From Verrucomicrobiaceae bacterium (GTDB lineage: Bacteria > Verrucomicrobiota > Verrucomicrobiia > Verrucomicrobiales > Verrucomicrobiaceae): 64,000 nucleotides of DNA. This document shows positions 18,216 to 25,791 of the stretch, one piece after another. Both the position numbers and the translations under genes were made by a program. Under the pieces are notes generated by a model. It was not told the DNA's origin and ran no database searches. It was given only the letters and a program-made list of their open reading frames with translations. Each line of letters opens with the position of its first letter. Position 1 is the stretch's first letter. The stretch spans positions 38,558-102,557 of the forward strand of contig JAIXSY010000020.1 of assembly GCA_027484445.1 (NCBI GenBank). The letters are read 5' to 3'.

Positions 18216-18398
18216 TCAGCCGAGTGTGCTAACAGCTAGCATTTTTTGTTTCCGAACAAAATTATAGACGATCAACGCGACACAACTGAGTCCTATCATT
18301 AGAAATCCTATCATCACCAACACAGCCAAGTCTTGAGCCTGCGCAGTAATGCTATTAGGGTCGGCTTTACAAGTGGCGCAAGCTAATGTCATGTTCAT
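18216..18398 (-). CDS. Small single-span membrane protein in the oxidase operon
   Basis: A 60-residue protein. Residues about 24-47 form one hydrophobic helix (DLAVLVMIGFLMIGLSCVALIV), preceded by a short segment with two cysteines (LACATCK, CxxC spacing) and followed by a basic end (RKQK). It starts six bases after the stop of the preceding small gene, which argues for translational linkage. No family is recognised. Its position between coxD and coxB suggests an oxidase accessory or assembly role, as inference only. The single CxxC carries no histidine, so it is not a heme c site. Confidence 0.55.
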   Translation of the reverse strand: MNMTLACATCKADPNSITAQAQDLAVLVMIGFLMIGLSCVALIVYNFVRKQKMLAVSTLG

Positions 18399-18404
18399 GA
18401 AGAG

Positions 18405-18611
18405 CTAAACAATAATTTTTGAAGACTTCTTGAAAAGATACCAGGCTGAATAGCCCACGAGCAGTAATGTTGTCCAACCAGCCAATTGACCGACTTCAGT
18501 AATGTTGAGTTCTACTGCTTTCTCTGGTGCCAATCTCGTCCAAAGCCAGAAGCCACCATCACACAAAACAGCGAAAAACAAAAAAACGTAATGAAAGTGT
18601 TTCAAGCTCAT
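18405..18611 (-). CDS. Small two-span membrane protein in the oxidase operon
   Basis: About 68 residues from ATG 18611, which is preceded by a GGAAA ribosome-binding sequence; a TTG three codons upstream is possible but less likely. Two hydrophobic helices (about 7-22 and 40-60) are separated by a polar loop containing RLAPEKAVELNITEVGQ. No family is recognised. It lies 12 bases after the coxD stop and ahead of another small membrane gene, inside a tightly packed operon, so an oxidase-related role is inferred. Confidence 0.55.
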   Translation of the reverse strand: MSLKHFHYVFLFFAVLCDGGFWLWTRLAPEKAVELNITEVGQLAGWTTLLLVGYSAWYLFKKSSKIIV

Positions 18612-18623
18612 GATTTCCAAACA

Positions 18624-18935
18624 TCAGAAATTCTTGTAAACAAGTGGATCCGTGTTGCTGAAATAAAATAAAACGAAAAGAGCTAAAGCAAACGCTCCTG
18701 TGAAAGCTAGAATTTTATAGACAAGCTTAGCCTCATGGTTGAGGTGCATGAAGATCAACGCAACAAGGCTTGCCTTGAAAGTAGCGACCACCATTCCCAC
18801 AACAATATTCAAGGAATGCGAAGGCAGCTCAACATAAGAAAGACCTACGGTAATGATCGTGAATACAGCTAGAAGCCAACCAATGAGCTTGATCTTCTTT
18901 ATAGAACTGTAAATAGCTTCGTGATTATCTGCCAT
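18624..18935 (-). CDS. coxD: Cytochrome c oxidase subunit IV (prokaryotic COX4 family)
   Basis: A 103-residue protein with three hydrophobic helices. The middle part, GMVVATFKASLVALIFMHLNHEAKLVYKI, matches the prokaryotic subunit IV signature (helix with Lys followed by FMHL). The family is a non-catalytic subunit that stabilises the heme-copper oxidase. It follows coxC by 36 bases on the same strand. Confidence 0.85.
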   Translation of the reverse strand: MADNHEAIYSSIKKIKLIGWLLAVFTIITVGLSYVELPSHSLNIVVGMVVATFKASLVALIFMHLNHEAKLVYKILAFTGAFALALFVLFYFSNTDPLVYKNF

Positions 18936-18971
18936 ATCTGCGTAAAATTTTGATTTTCAAGCTCTAGTGAT

Positions 18972-20369
18972 TCAAAGAAGGTAAAGAAGAGGGAAAAGAA
19001 AGATCCAAACTAAATCTACGAAATGCCAAAACAAACCTCCGACTTCGACACGATTGGCTAGTCTCTCTGGATCAGTTTTCAGCATCTTGCCATTGCAAAA
19101 AAGGAAATACGCCAAAACAAGAGCACCAGCGATGACATGCAAGCCATGCAGGCCTGTTAATGTGAAATAAATCGCGTAATAACTATTCAGCTTCGGTGTA
19201 AAATTAGAAAAGAACTGAATGTCTTTTCGCTCAAGAATTACAGTCGGATGTTGGTGACTTTCTTGAGATTCATCTTTGCTTGGCCCTTTGACTTCAGCTT
19301 TGTGCCCTGCATTAGAATCGGAATCTAGCTTTGCATGATTTACGTCATCTAATTTGATGTAAAACATGTGCTTTTGATGTGTAGCGCTCTTGGCGGGATC
19401 CCGAGTCGTGCCACCCTTTCCGTCACTGTATTTTTCATTAAATTGACTTATGGAGTGGTCACGTTTCTCGATAAAAAATTTCTTCCATGCGCTGCCAAGA
19501 TAGTTCTCACTCCATGCCAAAGACTTTTCTTTATCCGGTGTTGCTCTCAGATCGATCGCATCAACCTCCAAGGTCATCTTGTCATTCAACATCACACCTT
19601 CTGCAGTCGTTCCATCTCTAAACGATATGAGTTTAGCACCTGCCTGAGGTTTAGAAAGAAGCTGTGATGGAGGAAGGGAAAAAACGATAGGTTTTTCAGC
19701 AACAAGTTTCAAAGTCCAATTTGGAACTTCTTTGAGTCCGTCCTTCTGAGCTTTTTCTTTTGCCTTTATCTGCGCAGCATTTTTTAGTTCATTGAATGCA
19801 GCCTTATCCAAAACAATTAAATCCCCAGTCTCTGTTTTAAACTTTGGAACGTCGCCCTTAACCCAAGGCAACACATGATTGATCGGATCAGCATCAATAG
19901 CAGCGGTCTTTCCGGCAATAGTTAGGTTGAGTTCTTTCACCTCACCAAATTCTATATTGTAACCCTGGGGAAGATGTCCTGTGAGAATGGTTCCATCTGT
20001 CAAGGTCACTGAGTAGTGATGAAACTTTGCGTTGTATTCAATGGATTTAATCACCATGAATGTGCCAGCACAGAGTATTGTGATGAAAAGATATAGCTTA
20101 TATTTTCCGATGTTACGTAATTTTAAATTTGCCCAAGCAAGCAAGACTGTAACTGAAGAAAAAATGAGAACCAGTGTATTAACAAAACCAAGGGTTACCC
20201 CGAGTTCATGCACAGGCCATGGATAATCAGCTCCTACGCGAAGGAAAATATATGAACTGAATAAGCCACCAAAAAGCATCACCTCAGAAGCAAGGAATAG
20301 CCAGATCCCAACTTTAGCATTGTATAATCCTGTGTCAGGACGTGCTGTTACTGTATAAGGAATATCCAT
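18972..20369 (-). CDS. coxC: Cytochrome c oxidase subunit III with a large extramembrane insertion
   Basis: About 465 residues from ATG 20369 (a TTG at 20396 would add nine). Bacterial five-helix subunit III proteins are about 190-210 residues. Helices 1-3 lie at about 20-45, 57-80 and 91-110 and include the conserved KSIEY end. Helices 4-5 lie at about 395-465 and carry [11 protein letters not shown] and [20 protein letters not shown]. Between them are about 270 hydrophilic residues (115-387) with two TDG/RDG beta-type segments ([23 protein letters not shown]), a lysine-rich helix and a histidine/acid-rich stretch. By the topology of this family the insertion should be periplasmic. It is in frame and the family parts on both sides are intact, so it is not a frameshift artefact. 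Confidence 0.9.
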   Translation of the reverse strand: MDIPYTVTARPDTGLYNAKVGIWLFLASEVMLFGGLFSSYIFLRVGADYPWPVHELGVTLGFVNTLVLIFSSVTVLLAWANLKLRNIGKYKLYLFITILCAGTFMVIKSIEYNAKFHHYSVTLTDGTILTGHLPQGYNIEFGEVKELNLTIAGKTAAIDADPINHVLPWVKGDVPKFKTETGDLIVLDKAAFNELKNAAQIKAKEKAQKDGLKEVPNWTLKLVAEKPIVFSLPPSQLLSKPQAGAKLISFRDGTTAEGVMLNDKMTLEVDAIDLRATPDKEKSLAWSENYLGSAWKKFFIEKRDHSISQFNEKYSDGKGGTTRDPAKSATHQKHMFYIKLDDVNHAKLDSDSNAGHKAEVKGPSKDESQESHQHPTVILERKDIQFFSNFTPKLNSYYAIYFTLTGLHGLHVIAGALVLAYFLFCNGKMLKTDPERLANRVEVGGLFWHFVDLVWIFLFPLLYLL

Positions 20370-20409
20370 TGATTTTGCTTTGGGCTGATTCTCCAATTAG
20401 CTGTATGGC

Positions 20410-22353
20410 TTAGTGATGCACGGATGTTGGAATTTTCGAATTGCTCACATTAGCTTCAGCCGCTTTGCCGGGTTCTGATTCCCATTGTGGGAAATAATCC
20501 TGATTCATTCCGGGCACACTGTATTCATATGGGCCTCTTACTGCTACAATATCGAAAGTAAAGTTGCCATGGGGTGGAGGTGTTGGCGTGGCCCACTCCA
20601 AAGTCGTACAATTCCATGGGTTATCACTTGTTACCTTTTTGCCACCCTTCACAGACAGCCAAAAATTCAAAATGAAGGGAACTTGGCCGAGCATAAGAAT
20701 GATGGCACCAAATGTCATCAAAACATTCAATCCAAGAAGATTGTTTGGAACATCCATTCCAAAAAAACCAAAGAAGTCTGATGTTAGTTTTGTAAACCAG
20801 TTCGAAGCCGAATGTGTCTGCTCAAAGTATTTACCTCCATCATACCAACGTCGATGGAATCCACCCATTCCTTGGATAAACATTGGAGCAAAAATTAAAT
20901 TCATCCCAATCAATGATGGCCAGAAATGCAATTTACCCAGAAAATCATTCATAATGCGTCCGGTCGCTTTTGGATACCAGTGATAGACACCTGCAAATAG
21001 TGCGAATATAGTTCCAGGCGCTACAACATAGTGGAAATGCCCGATGACATAGTATGTATCATGCAATGCTAGGTCGATGAATGTGAAAGCAAGAGGCAAT
21101 CCCGTGAGGCCCCCAATACCAAACATTGGCAAGAATGCAGATGCGAATAACATTTGTGGCGTAAAACGAATTGAACCTCCATAAAGTGAAATCATGAGGC
21201 CAGTGAGTAGAATGACAGAAGGCACTGAGATCAAAACCGTTGTGATCTGGAAGTAGGTGGACATCATCGTACCCATTCCTGTGAGGTACATGTGATGTGC
21301 CCAAACCAAAAAGCTGAGGAACCCGAGCGTTAGACCTGCGTAAACCATAGCTTTGTAACCCCAAAGAGGTCGTCTTGTATTTGCAGGTATCACTTCGGCC
21401 AGTATCGCAAAGGCTGGAAGAATCAAAACATAAACTTCTGGATGAGCTAGGAACCAAAAGAGATGTTGATATAGTAATGGAGATCCGCCTCCAGAGATGT
21501 CGAGATGCTGTCCACCTTCCATAAGGCCAGTAGGAAGGAAAAAGCTAGAACCAAACACTCGGTCGGAAAGCTGCAATAGAGCGGCGACTTCTAGGGGAGG
21601 GAATGCGAGAAGTAACAAAAAGGCTACGATAAACATTGCCCAACAAAAAAATGGCATTCGCATCCATGTGAGACCTTTTGCGCGCAAATTGATAATGGTT
21701 GTAATCACATTCACTGAACCGAGCAATGAAGCTGAAATATTAAACACCATGCTCAATAGCCACCATGTGTGACCATGCATCCAGACATTCGTTACTGCCA
21801 AACCTGTGGTGCTGGCCAATGGAGAATACATGGTCCATCCTGTTTGCACTGAACCTGTTCCCAAAAAGAAACTAGCTAGCATGCCAACTCCACTCACGAA
21901 GAAGAGCCAGTAGCTCCACATATTCAGACGTGGAAATGCCATATCAATGGTTCCAATCTGCAATGGCATAACGAAATTAACAAAACCGGCGAATCCGAGG
22001 GGCACAATACCAAGGAAGACCATGATCGTTCCATGCATTGCTCCAAGCATGTTGTAGAGCTCTCCGTTGACGATACCGCCCGGTGCCCACCTGCCAATCA
22101 TTTCATTGAACAACCAACCTAGCCCAGGCAGCTTTGAAATAAGTTCAAATCCGGGCACTGGCTGACCAGGATATGCAATGCTCCACCTCATCAAAAGCAT
22201 GAGGAAGAAACCGAAGAGAAGAAAAAGCAAACCTGTTATTGCATATTGAATTCCGATCACCTTGTGATCGGTCGAAAAAATGTATTTTCCAACAAATCCA
22301 GGCTCATGATGATCATGGCTATGATCATGATTTTGAGTTTGTGCGGCGCTCAT
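20410..22353 (-). CDS. coxA: Cytochrome c oxidase subunit I (aa3-type, A family)
   Basis: A 647-residue protein with twelve core helices. Catalytic ligands are intact: His107 (MHGTIM) and His441 for heme a, His439 for heme a3 (GHFHYV), His304, His353 and His354 for CuB, and the HPEVY motif with the cross-linked tyrosine (Tyr308) and D-channel glutamate (Glu306). Asp137 of the D-channel entrance is present. In helix VIII the usual VPTGIK is VPSVIL, so Leu382 replaces the K-channel lysine. The N-terminus is histidine-rich (HDHSHDHH). A gap of 158 bp separates it from the upstream cytochrome c gene, so an internal promoter is possible. Confidence 0.95.
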   Translation of the reverse strand: MSAAQTQNHDHSHDHHEPGFVGKYIFSTDHKVIGIQYAITGLLFLLFGFFLMLLMRWSIAYPGQPVPGFELISKLPGLGWLFNEMIGRWAPGGIVNGELYNMLGAMHGTIMVFLGIVPLGFAGFVNFVMPLQIGTIDMAFPRLNMWSYWLFFVSGVGMLASFFLGTGSVQTGWTMYSPLASTTGLAVTNVWMHGHTWWLLSMVFNISASLLGSVNVITTIINLRAKGLTWMRMPFFCWAMFIVAFLLLLAFPPLEVAALLQLSDRVFGSSFFLPTGLMEGGQHLDISGGGSPLLYQHLFWFLAHPEVYVLILPAFAILAEVIPANTRRPLWGYKAMVYAGLTLGFLSFLVWAHHMYLTGMGTMMSTYFQITTVLISVPSVILLTGLMISLYGGSIRFTPQMLFASAFLPMFGIGGLTGLPLAFTFIDLALHDTYYVIGHFHYVVAPGTIFALFAGVYHWYPKATGRIMNDFLGKLHFWPSLIGMNLIFAPMFIQGMGGFHRRWYDGGKYFEQTHSASNWFTKLTSDFFGFFGMDVPNNLLGLNVLMTFGAIILMLGQVPFILNFWLSVKGGKKVTSDNPWNCTTLEWATPTPPPHGNFTFDIVAVRGPYEYSVPGMNQDYFPQWESEPGKAAEANVSNSKIPTSVHH

Positions 22354-22488
22354 GAAATGGTGTTTATGGTGAAAGAATCAGAATGAGAAACGCAGTGTCT
22401 AACTTTTAGAGTTAATTTTCTCGAAGAAAAAATGCGTTTTGAAGTGACATTCGTGATTGAAGTTAGCGAGTTTGTTGTTGGTTAAGCC

Positions 22489-22503
22489 CTTTGGCAGCCA
22501 AAG
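22489..22503 (-). other. Small hairpin just after the cytochrome c stop codon
   Basis: CTTTGG pairs with CCAAAG across a 3-base loop, about 10 bases downstream of the stop of the leftward cytochrome c gene. No T tract follows, so it is not a standard terminator. It could be a processing or stabilising hairpin that separates the cbb3-like and coxA segments of the transcript. The rest of the gap, 22354-22488, shows no clear signal. Confidence 0.3.
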
Positions 22504-22511
22504 AAGACTAT

Positions 22512-23228
22512 TTATGCTGCCGGTTTTGTGGCACCCGGTCCTGCGGGAATATCGCCAGGCACATTTTTATCTGCGAACGGTGCCAATTCAGCCTCTGTCC
22601 ATTGTTGAACTCGCTTCTCTTCAGTGCGGACTTTTTCTACCATTTCCTTCGTGATCATAGTCGCCTCGTTGCCCCATGAATTGCGAATGTATGTCAAAAC
22701 ATTAGCTAGGTCTGTAGCTGACATTGCAGCACCAAAAGCCTGCATTCCGCCGGGTGTATTGTAACTTTGACCTTTGACTGTAATTGCCCCAACAAGACCA
22801 TGTTGCACAACACGAATTAAACGCTCCGTTCCACCGACTACCCATTCTGAACCAGCTAATGGAGGAAACTGGCCAGGTATGCCCATACCATTTCCTTGAT
22901 GACATCCACCACAGACGGCATACCCTGAAGCACCCTTTTTCATTGCCGTCTGAAATGGATCGACACTTGCCGCCCCTTCACCAGCACCCGGTCTCGGGTC
23001 AGGACTACTAGCTGCAAGAAACGGATTGGAAGTCTCGAAATTCCATTCACCTGTCATCAACCCAAGTTGTCCCCCTGCGATCACTGCGACTACCATCGCT
23101 AAAAAAATCACAAGCATCGGAACAGGTTCTCTGCCAGGCTGCAAATCCTGTTTTTCACGCTTCACAGCTGCATGCAGCCGATCTAGATCGATGCTATCAG
23201 GACTGTAATTGGATGGATTAGCACTCAT
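22512..23228 (-). CDS. Membrane-anchored monoheme cytochrome c
   Basis: A 238-residue protein with one N-terminal transmembrane helix (about 37-58) after a charged cytoplasmic segment. A class I cytochrome c domain follows, with heme motif CGGCH (in YAVCGGCHQGNGMG) and likely axial Met in NTPGGMQAFG. The helical end (DLANVLTYIRNSWGN) is typical. It is 14 bases after the ccoO-like gene and probably delivers electrons to CuA of the oxidase or belongs to the cbb3-like module, in the position of CcoP but with one heme rather than two. Confidence 0.85.
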   Translation of the reverse strand: MSANPSNYSPDSIDLDRLHAAVKREKQDLQPGREPVPMLVIFLAMVVAVIAGGQLGLMTGEWNFETSNPFLAASSPDPRPGAGEGAASVDPFQTAMKKGASGYAVCGGCHQGNGMGIPGQFPPLAGSEWVVGGTERLIRVVQHGLVGAITVKGQSYNTPGGMQAFGAAMSATDLANVLTYIRNSWGNEATMITKEMVEKVRTEEKRVQQWTEAELAPFADKNVPGDIPAGPGATKPAA

Positions 23229-23242
23229 CGAGCATTAAAAAA

Positions 23243-23914
23243 TTACTTTTTGGCGGATGCATTTGTTGCCACAGCCGTTCCAGGAACGAGATAATCTTTC
23301 TTTAAAGAAAGAAGATAATCCACAAGTGCCTCAGCTTCAGCAGTTGGTACAATTTCCTGTTGAGCATCTTCACGATTGGCGACCATTATCGCACTTTGAG
23401 AATTTGGGCCTTGTTGCTTCCTGACTTTGTATAAGTGTTTGTAAGCTGGCATGTTGGACCAATCATGCAAACTCTGCGGTGCATAAAGCATTTGATGAAT
23501 GACGGATCTATCAGGAGCTCTCCAACCATAATTGGCTAAATCTGGACCGCTTCGAACCAAGCCCAATGGAGCATACTTTTCACCAAAATAATCCCGCAGT
23601 GTGTTTGACCTCACAGGAGCAACAGGTCGTGGCTCTTGATCTTGACCCCAGCCTTTCTTCCAACCATCAAGGGCAAGTTGAGTTGGACGAATCATCTGTG
23701 TGTGACACTGAACACAACCTTCACGAATATAAATCAGTTGTCCCTGACCATGAACTGTTGCAGGCGGGTAGTATCCTTCGACACCATCACGGTCTTTGTC
23801 ATAAGGTAAAAATGACAGTTCCTGATAGTTAATGACAGGAATAACAATCAACAACAACCATGGAAGCCCAAAGGATGTTATCAATCCCAGAATGAAAGTG
23901 CGGAAGTTACTCAT
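23243..23914 (-). CDS. CcoO/FixO-like monoheme cytochrome c
   Basis: A 223-residue protein with an N-terminal transmembrane helix (about 7-27) and a CcoO-type cytochrome c domain. The heme motif is CVQCH in REGCVQCHTQMIRP, which matches CcoO almost exactly, and the axial methionine is in SNMPAYKHLY. The conserved YAPLGLVRSGPDLANYG segment is present. In cbb3 oxidases CcoO carries electrons to CcoN. Its ATG overlaps the stop of the upstream ccoN-like gene (ATGA), so the two are translationally coupled. The heme site looks functional, unlike that of its CcoN-like partner. Confidence 0.88.
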   Translation of the reverse strand: MSNFRTFILGLITSFGLPWLLLIVIPVINYQELSFLPYDKDRDGVEGYYPPATVHGQGQLIYIREGCVQCHTQMIRPTQLALDGWKKGWGQDQEPRPVAPVRSNTLRDYFGEKYAPLGLVRSGPDLANYGWRAPDRSVIHQMLYAPQSLHDWSNMPAYKHLYKVRKQQGPNSQSAIMVANREDAQQEIVPTAEAEALVDYLLSLKKDYLVPGTAVATNASAKK

Positions 23915-25392
23915 GCGTGAGCGGCGTGAGGGGTATCATCGTGTGAAGAATGCAACAGCGTGGGTGCTGAACTGCGACGTCCTAGACCTGCAACCATCAA
24001 AACTAGGTGGATCAGGAACCAAATGTTTGACCATGTGATCAATCCCCAAGCCAAAGCACGGGCGATCATGTATGGTCGTGCGTTCATGGAAAGCTGCATG
24101 AAATCTTGATCCCACATTTCAGGATTGTTCAAATCCCCACCTTGCTGGATACCAGCAACCAAACTTGTAACTACAATCGCAGCAATGCCATAGGTTGAGA
24201 ACCAAAAGTGATTGCGAATCAGGCGAACACTCAACCATTCACAGCCTGTTAACCTGGGCACTATGTAATAAATAGCACCGAAGACACACATGCTGAAGAA
24301 ACCATAGACCGATACAATCTGAAAGCCGTAGCTAGCGTGCGTGAATTGAAGAGTTACACCTGTGCTGTAATTGGATAGCAACGCTAAAATGACACCTGTT
24401 ACAGGGAAGAATAAAGAACCAAGGAAGGTAAACCTAAGAGTGGGAGATGTCGCCACCATATCGTGCTTTCCAAGAGTCGTCAGATGGTGGTTCAAACCAA
24501 CAACACCTACGGGTAGAAGCAAAAGAGTGCCAGTAAAAGCACCGATAGAAGGCATCCATGCGGGCAGTGGTCCGCCCATGTAAACCTGCATTCCAGTCCA
24601 CCCTGCAAGGAAAGCTAAACTCCAAAATCCAAGTTTAGAAAGATCAGCACTAGCAATGGGCTTGCCTGTAATTTTAGGAATAAAATAGTAAGCCGATCCA
24701 ATAGCAACAGGTGCAAAGAAAAGAAGGATCAAACCATGCACAAACCAAGCATTGATACCTGCGGCGAGTGCACCAAGAGACGGCAGACAATTGAGACAAA
24801 CATTAGCGGTCAGATAGATCCAAGGAAACCAGAAGCATGCTCCCAAGATGTACCATGTGCTTACCATGAAACCTTCAGGACGAAACGCTTTTCCAAACAT
24901 GATGACCATAGGCCAAGCATAAACTAAGAACGACAACAGCAAGATTGGCCAAATCCAGCTAGGCATTTCTAGCCATTGCATTGAAGTATTTCCACCCGTT
25001 AGAATGCTTACCAGACCTAGAGTTACGGCAATGTTCCAGAAGACACCGGCAACGTAAAGAATGCTACGTCCATTGCGCAACTCTTGACCTGAACGCCTAG
25101 CCATAATCCACAGCATAACCCCAAGGCCAGCCTGTATTCCCCAGCCATAAACAAGTGCATTCAAGTGCGCAGGCTGCAATCTTCCAAAGGTTATAAAGGC
25201 ACAATCTCCAAGAAATGAAGGCGAGAACAATTTAACCGCGGCTAGAACACCGAGAATGGTGGAAGCCATCAACCAAAAAGCTGCGTTGAGAAAAAGAAAC
25301 AGAACAGGACCTTTCACTGACTTGTCGATTGTCGCTCGACGAACATTGTCAGCTTGGGTTTCTATCTCTGAGGATGGTGAATTAATCTGCAT
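23911..25392 (-). CDS. CcoN-like heme-copper oxidase subunit I homologue lacking most active-site ligands
   Basis: A 493-residue protein with about twelve helices that aligns along its length with CcoN. His76 in FGRLQPAHLNA (low-spin heme b side) and His219 in AWFVHG (first CuB histidine) remain. In the next helix the cbb3 motif WAGPHH reads WTGMQV, so both CuB histidines become Gln269 and Val270, and the cross-linked tyrosine becomes Ala263. In helix X the GHVH motif reads GFQI (Phe357, Ile359), removing the heme b3 ligand and the second heme b ligand. Oxygen reduction by the known mechanism is therefore not expected. No frameshift or stop is present and the helices are well kept, which argues for a maintained non-catalytic or altered role. 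Confidence 0.85.
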   Translation of the reverse strand: MQINSPSSEIETQADNVRRATIDKSVKGPVLFLFLNAAFWLMASTILGVLAAVKLFSPSFLGDCAFITFGRLQPAHLNALVYGWGIQAGLGVMLWIMARRSGQELRNGRSILYVAGVFWNIAVTLGLVSILTGGNTSMQWLEMPSWIWPILLLSFLVYAWPMVIMFGKAFRPEGFMVSTWYILGACFWFPWIYLTANVCLNCLPSLGALAAGINAWFVHGLILLFFAPVAIGSAYYFIPKITGKPIASADLSKLGFWSLAFLAGWTGMQVYMGGPLPAWMPSIGAFTGTLLLLPVGVVGLNHHLTTLGKHDMVATSPTLRFTFLGSLFFPVTGVILALLSNYSTGVTLQFTHASYGFQIVSVYGFFSMCVFGAIYYIVPRLTGCEWLSVRLIRNHFWFSTYGIAAIVVTSLVAGIQQGGDLNNPEMWDQDFMQLSMNARPYMIARALAWGLITWSNIWFLIHLVLMVAGLGRRSSAPTLLHSSHDDTPHAAHA

Positions 25393-25410
25393 CGGAAAAA
25401 GATAGCGTCC

Positions 25411-25782
25411 TTAATTTTTACCAGGAACAGCAGTGCTGGAATCAACACTAGCTGTTGGAGCTGTGGTTTGTTTCAACTGAGTAGGTGATCCAGGAACCAC
25501 TTGAGAACTCGGGGCAGGTTTCCTTGAAGACAAAAACTGAATTGATTTTGTTATCAATTCTTCACGCTTGCTTGGTTCAGTCATTCCAAGCTTATTCATG
25601 ATCTCGGCCTGAACCTTGGCAATTTCCTCTTTGTTAGCAAGCCTCTCAGACTCTTTGGGATCAACAGAAGCGGGGTCTGCTAAATTGAGAAGAAATGCCA
25701 AAAGAATAGCAAAACAGGTGAAAGCACCAAAAACCCATAGAAAGGGAGTGTTTGGTTTTGTAGCTGTCGCAGCAGATGACAT
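25411..25782 (-). CDS. Small single-span membrane protein between actF and the ccoN-like gene
   Basis: A 123-residue protein with one transmembrane helix (about 14-33) and a soluble C-terminal region: a charged helix (PKESERLANKEEIAKVQAEIMNKLGM) and a low-complexity Ser/Thr/Pro/Gln tail. No family is recognised and no cofactor motif is visible. It is 9 bases after actF and 18 bases before the ccoN-like gene on the same strand, so it is co-transcribed with the respiratory complex genes. A role as an assembly factor or linker subunit is inference. Confidence 0.6.
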   Translation of the reverse strand: MSSAATATKPNTPFLWVFGAFTCFAILLAFLLNLADPASVDPKESERLANKEEIAKVQAEIMNKLGMTEPSKREELITKSIQFLSSRKPAPSSQVVPGSPTQLKQTTAPTASVDSSTAVPGKN

Positions 25783-25791
25783 GATAATGAA

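Noticed and set aside
23911..25392. A working cbb3-type oxygen reductase
   Set aside because: The CuB, heme b3 and cross-link residues are replaced, so the usual assignment as catalytic CcoN is not supported despite overall similarity.
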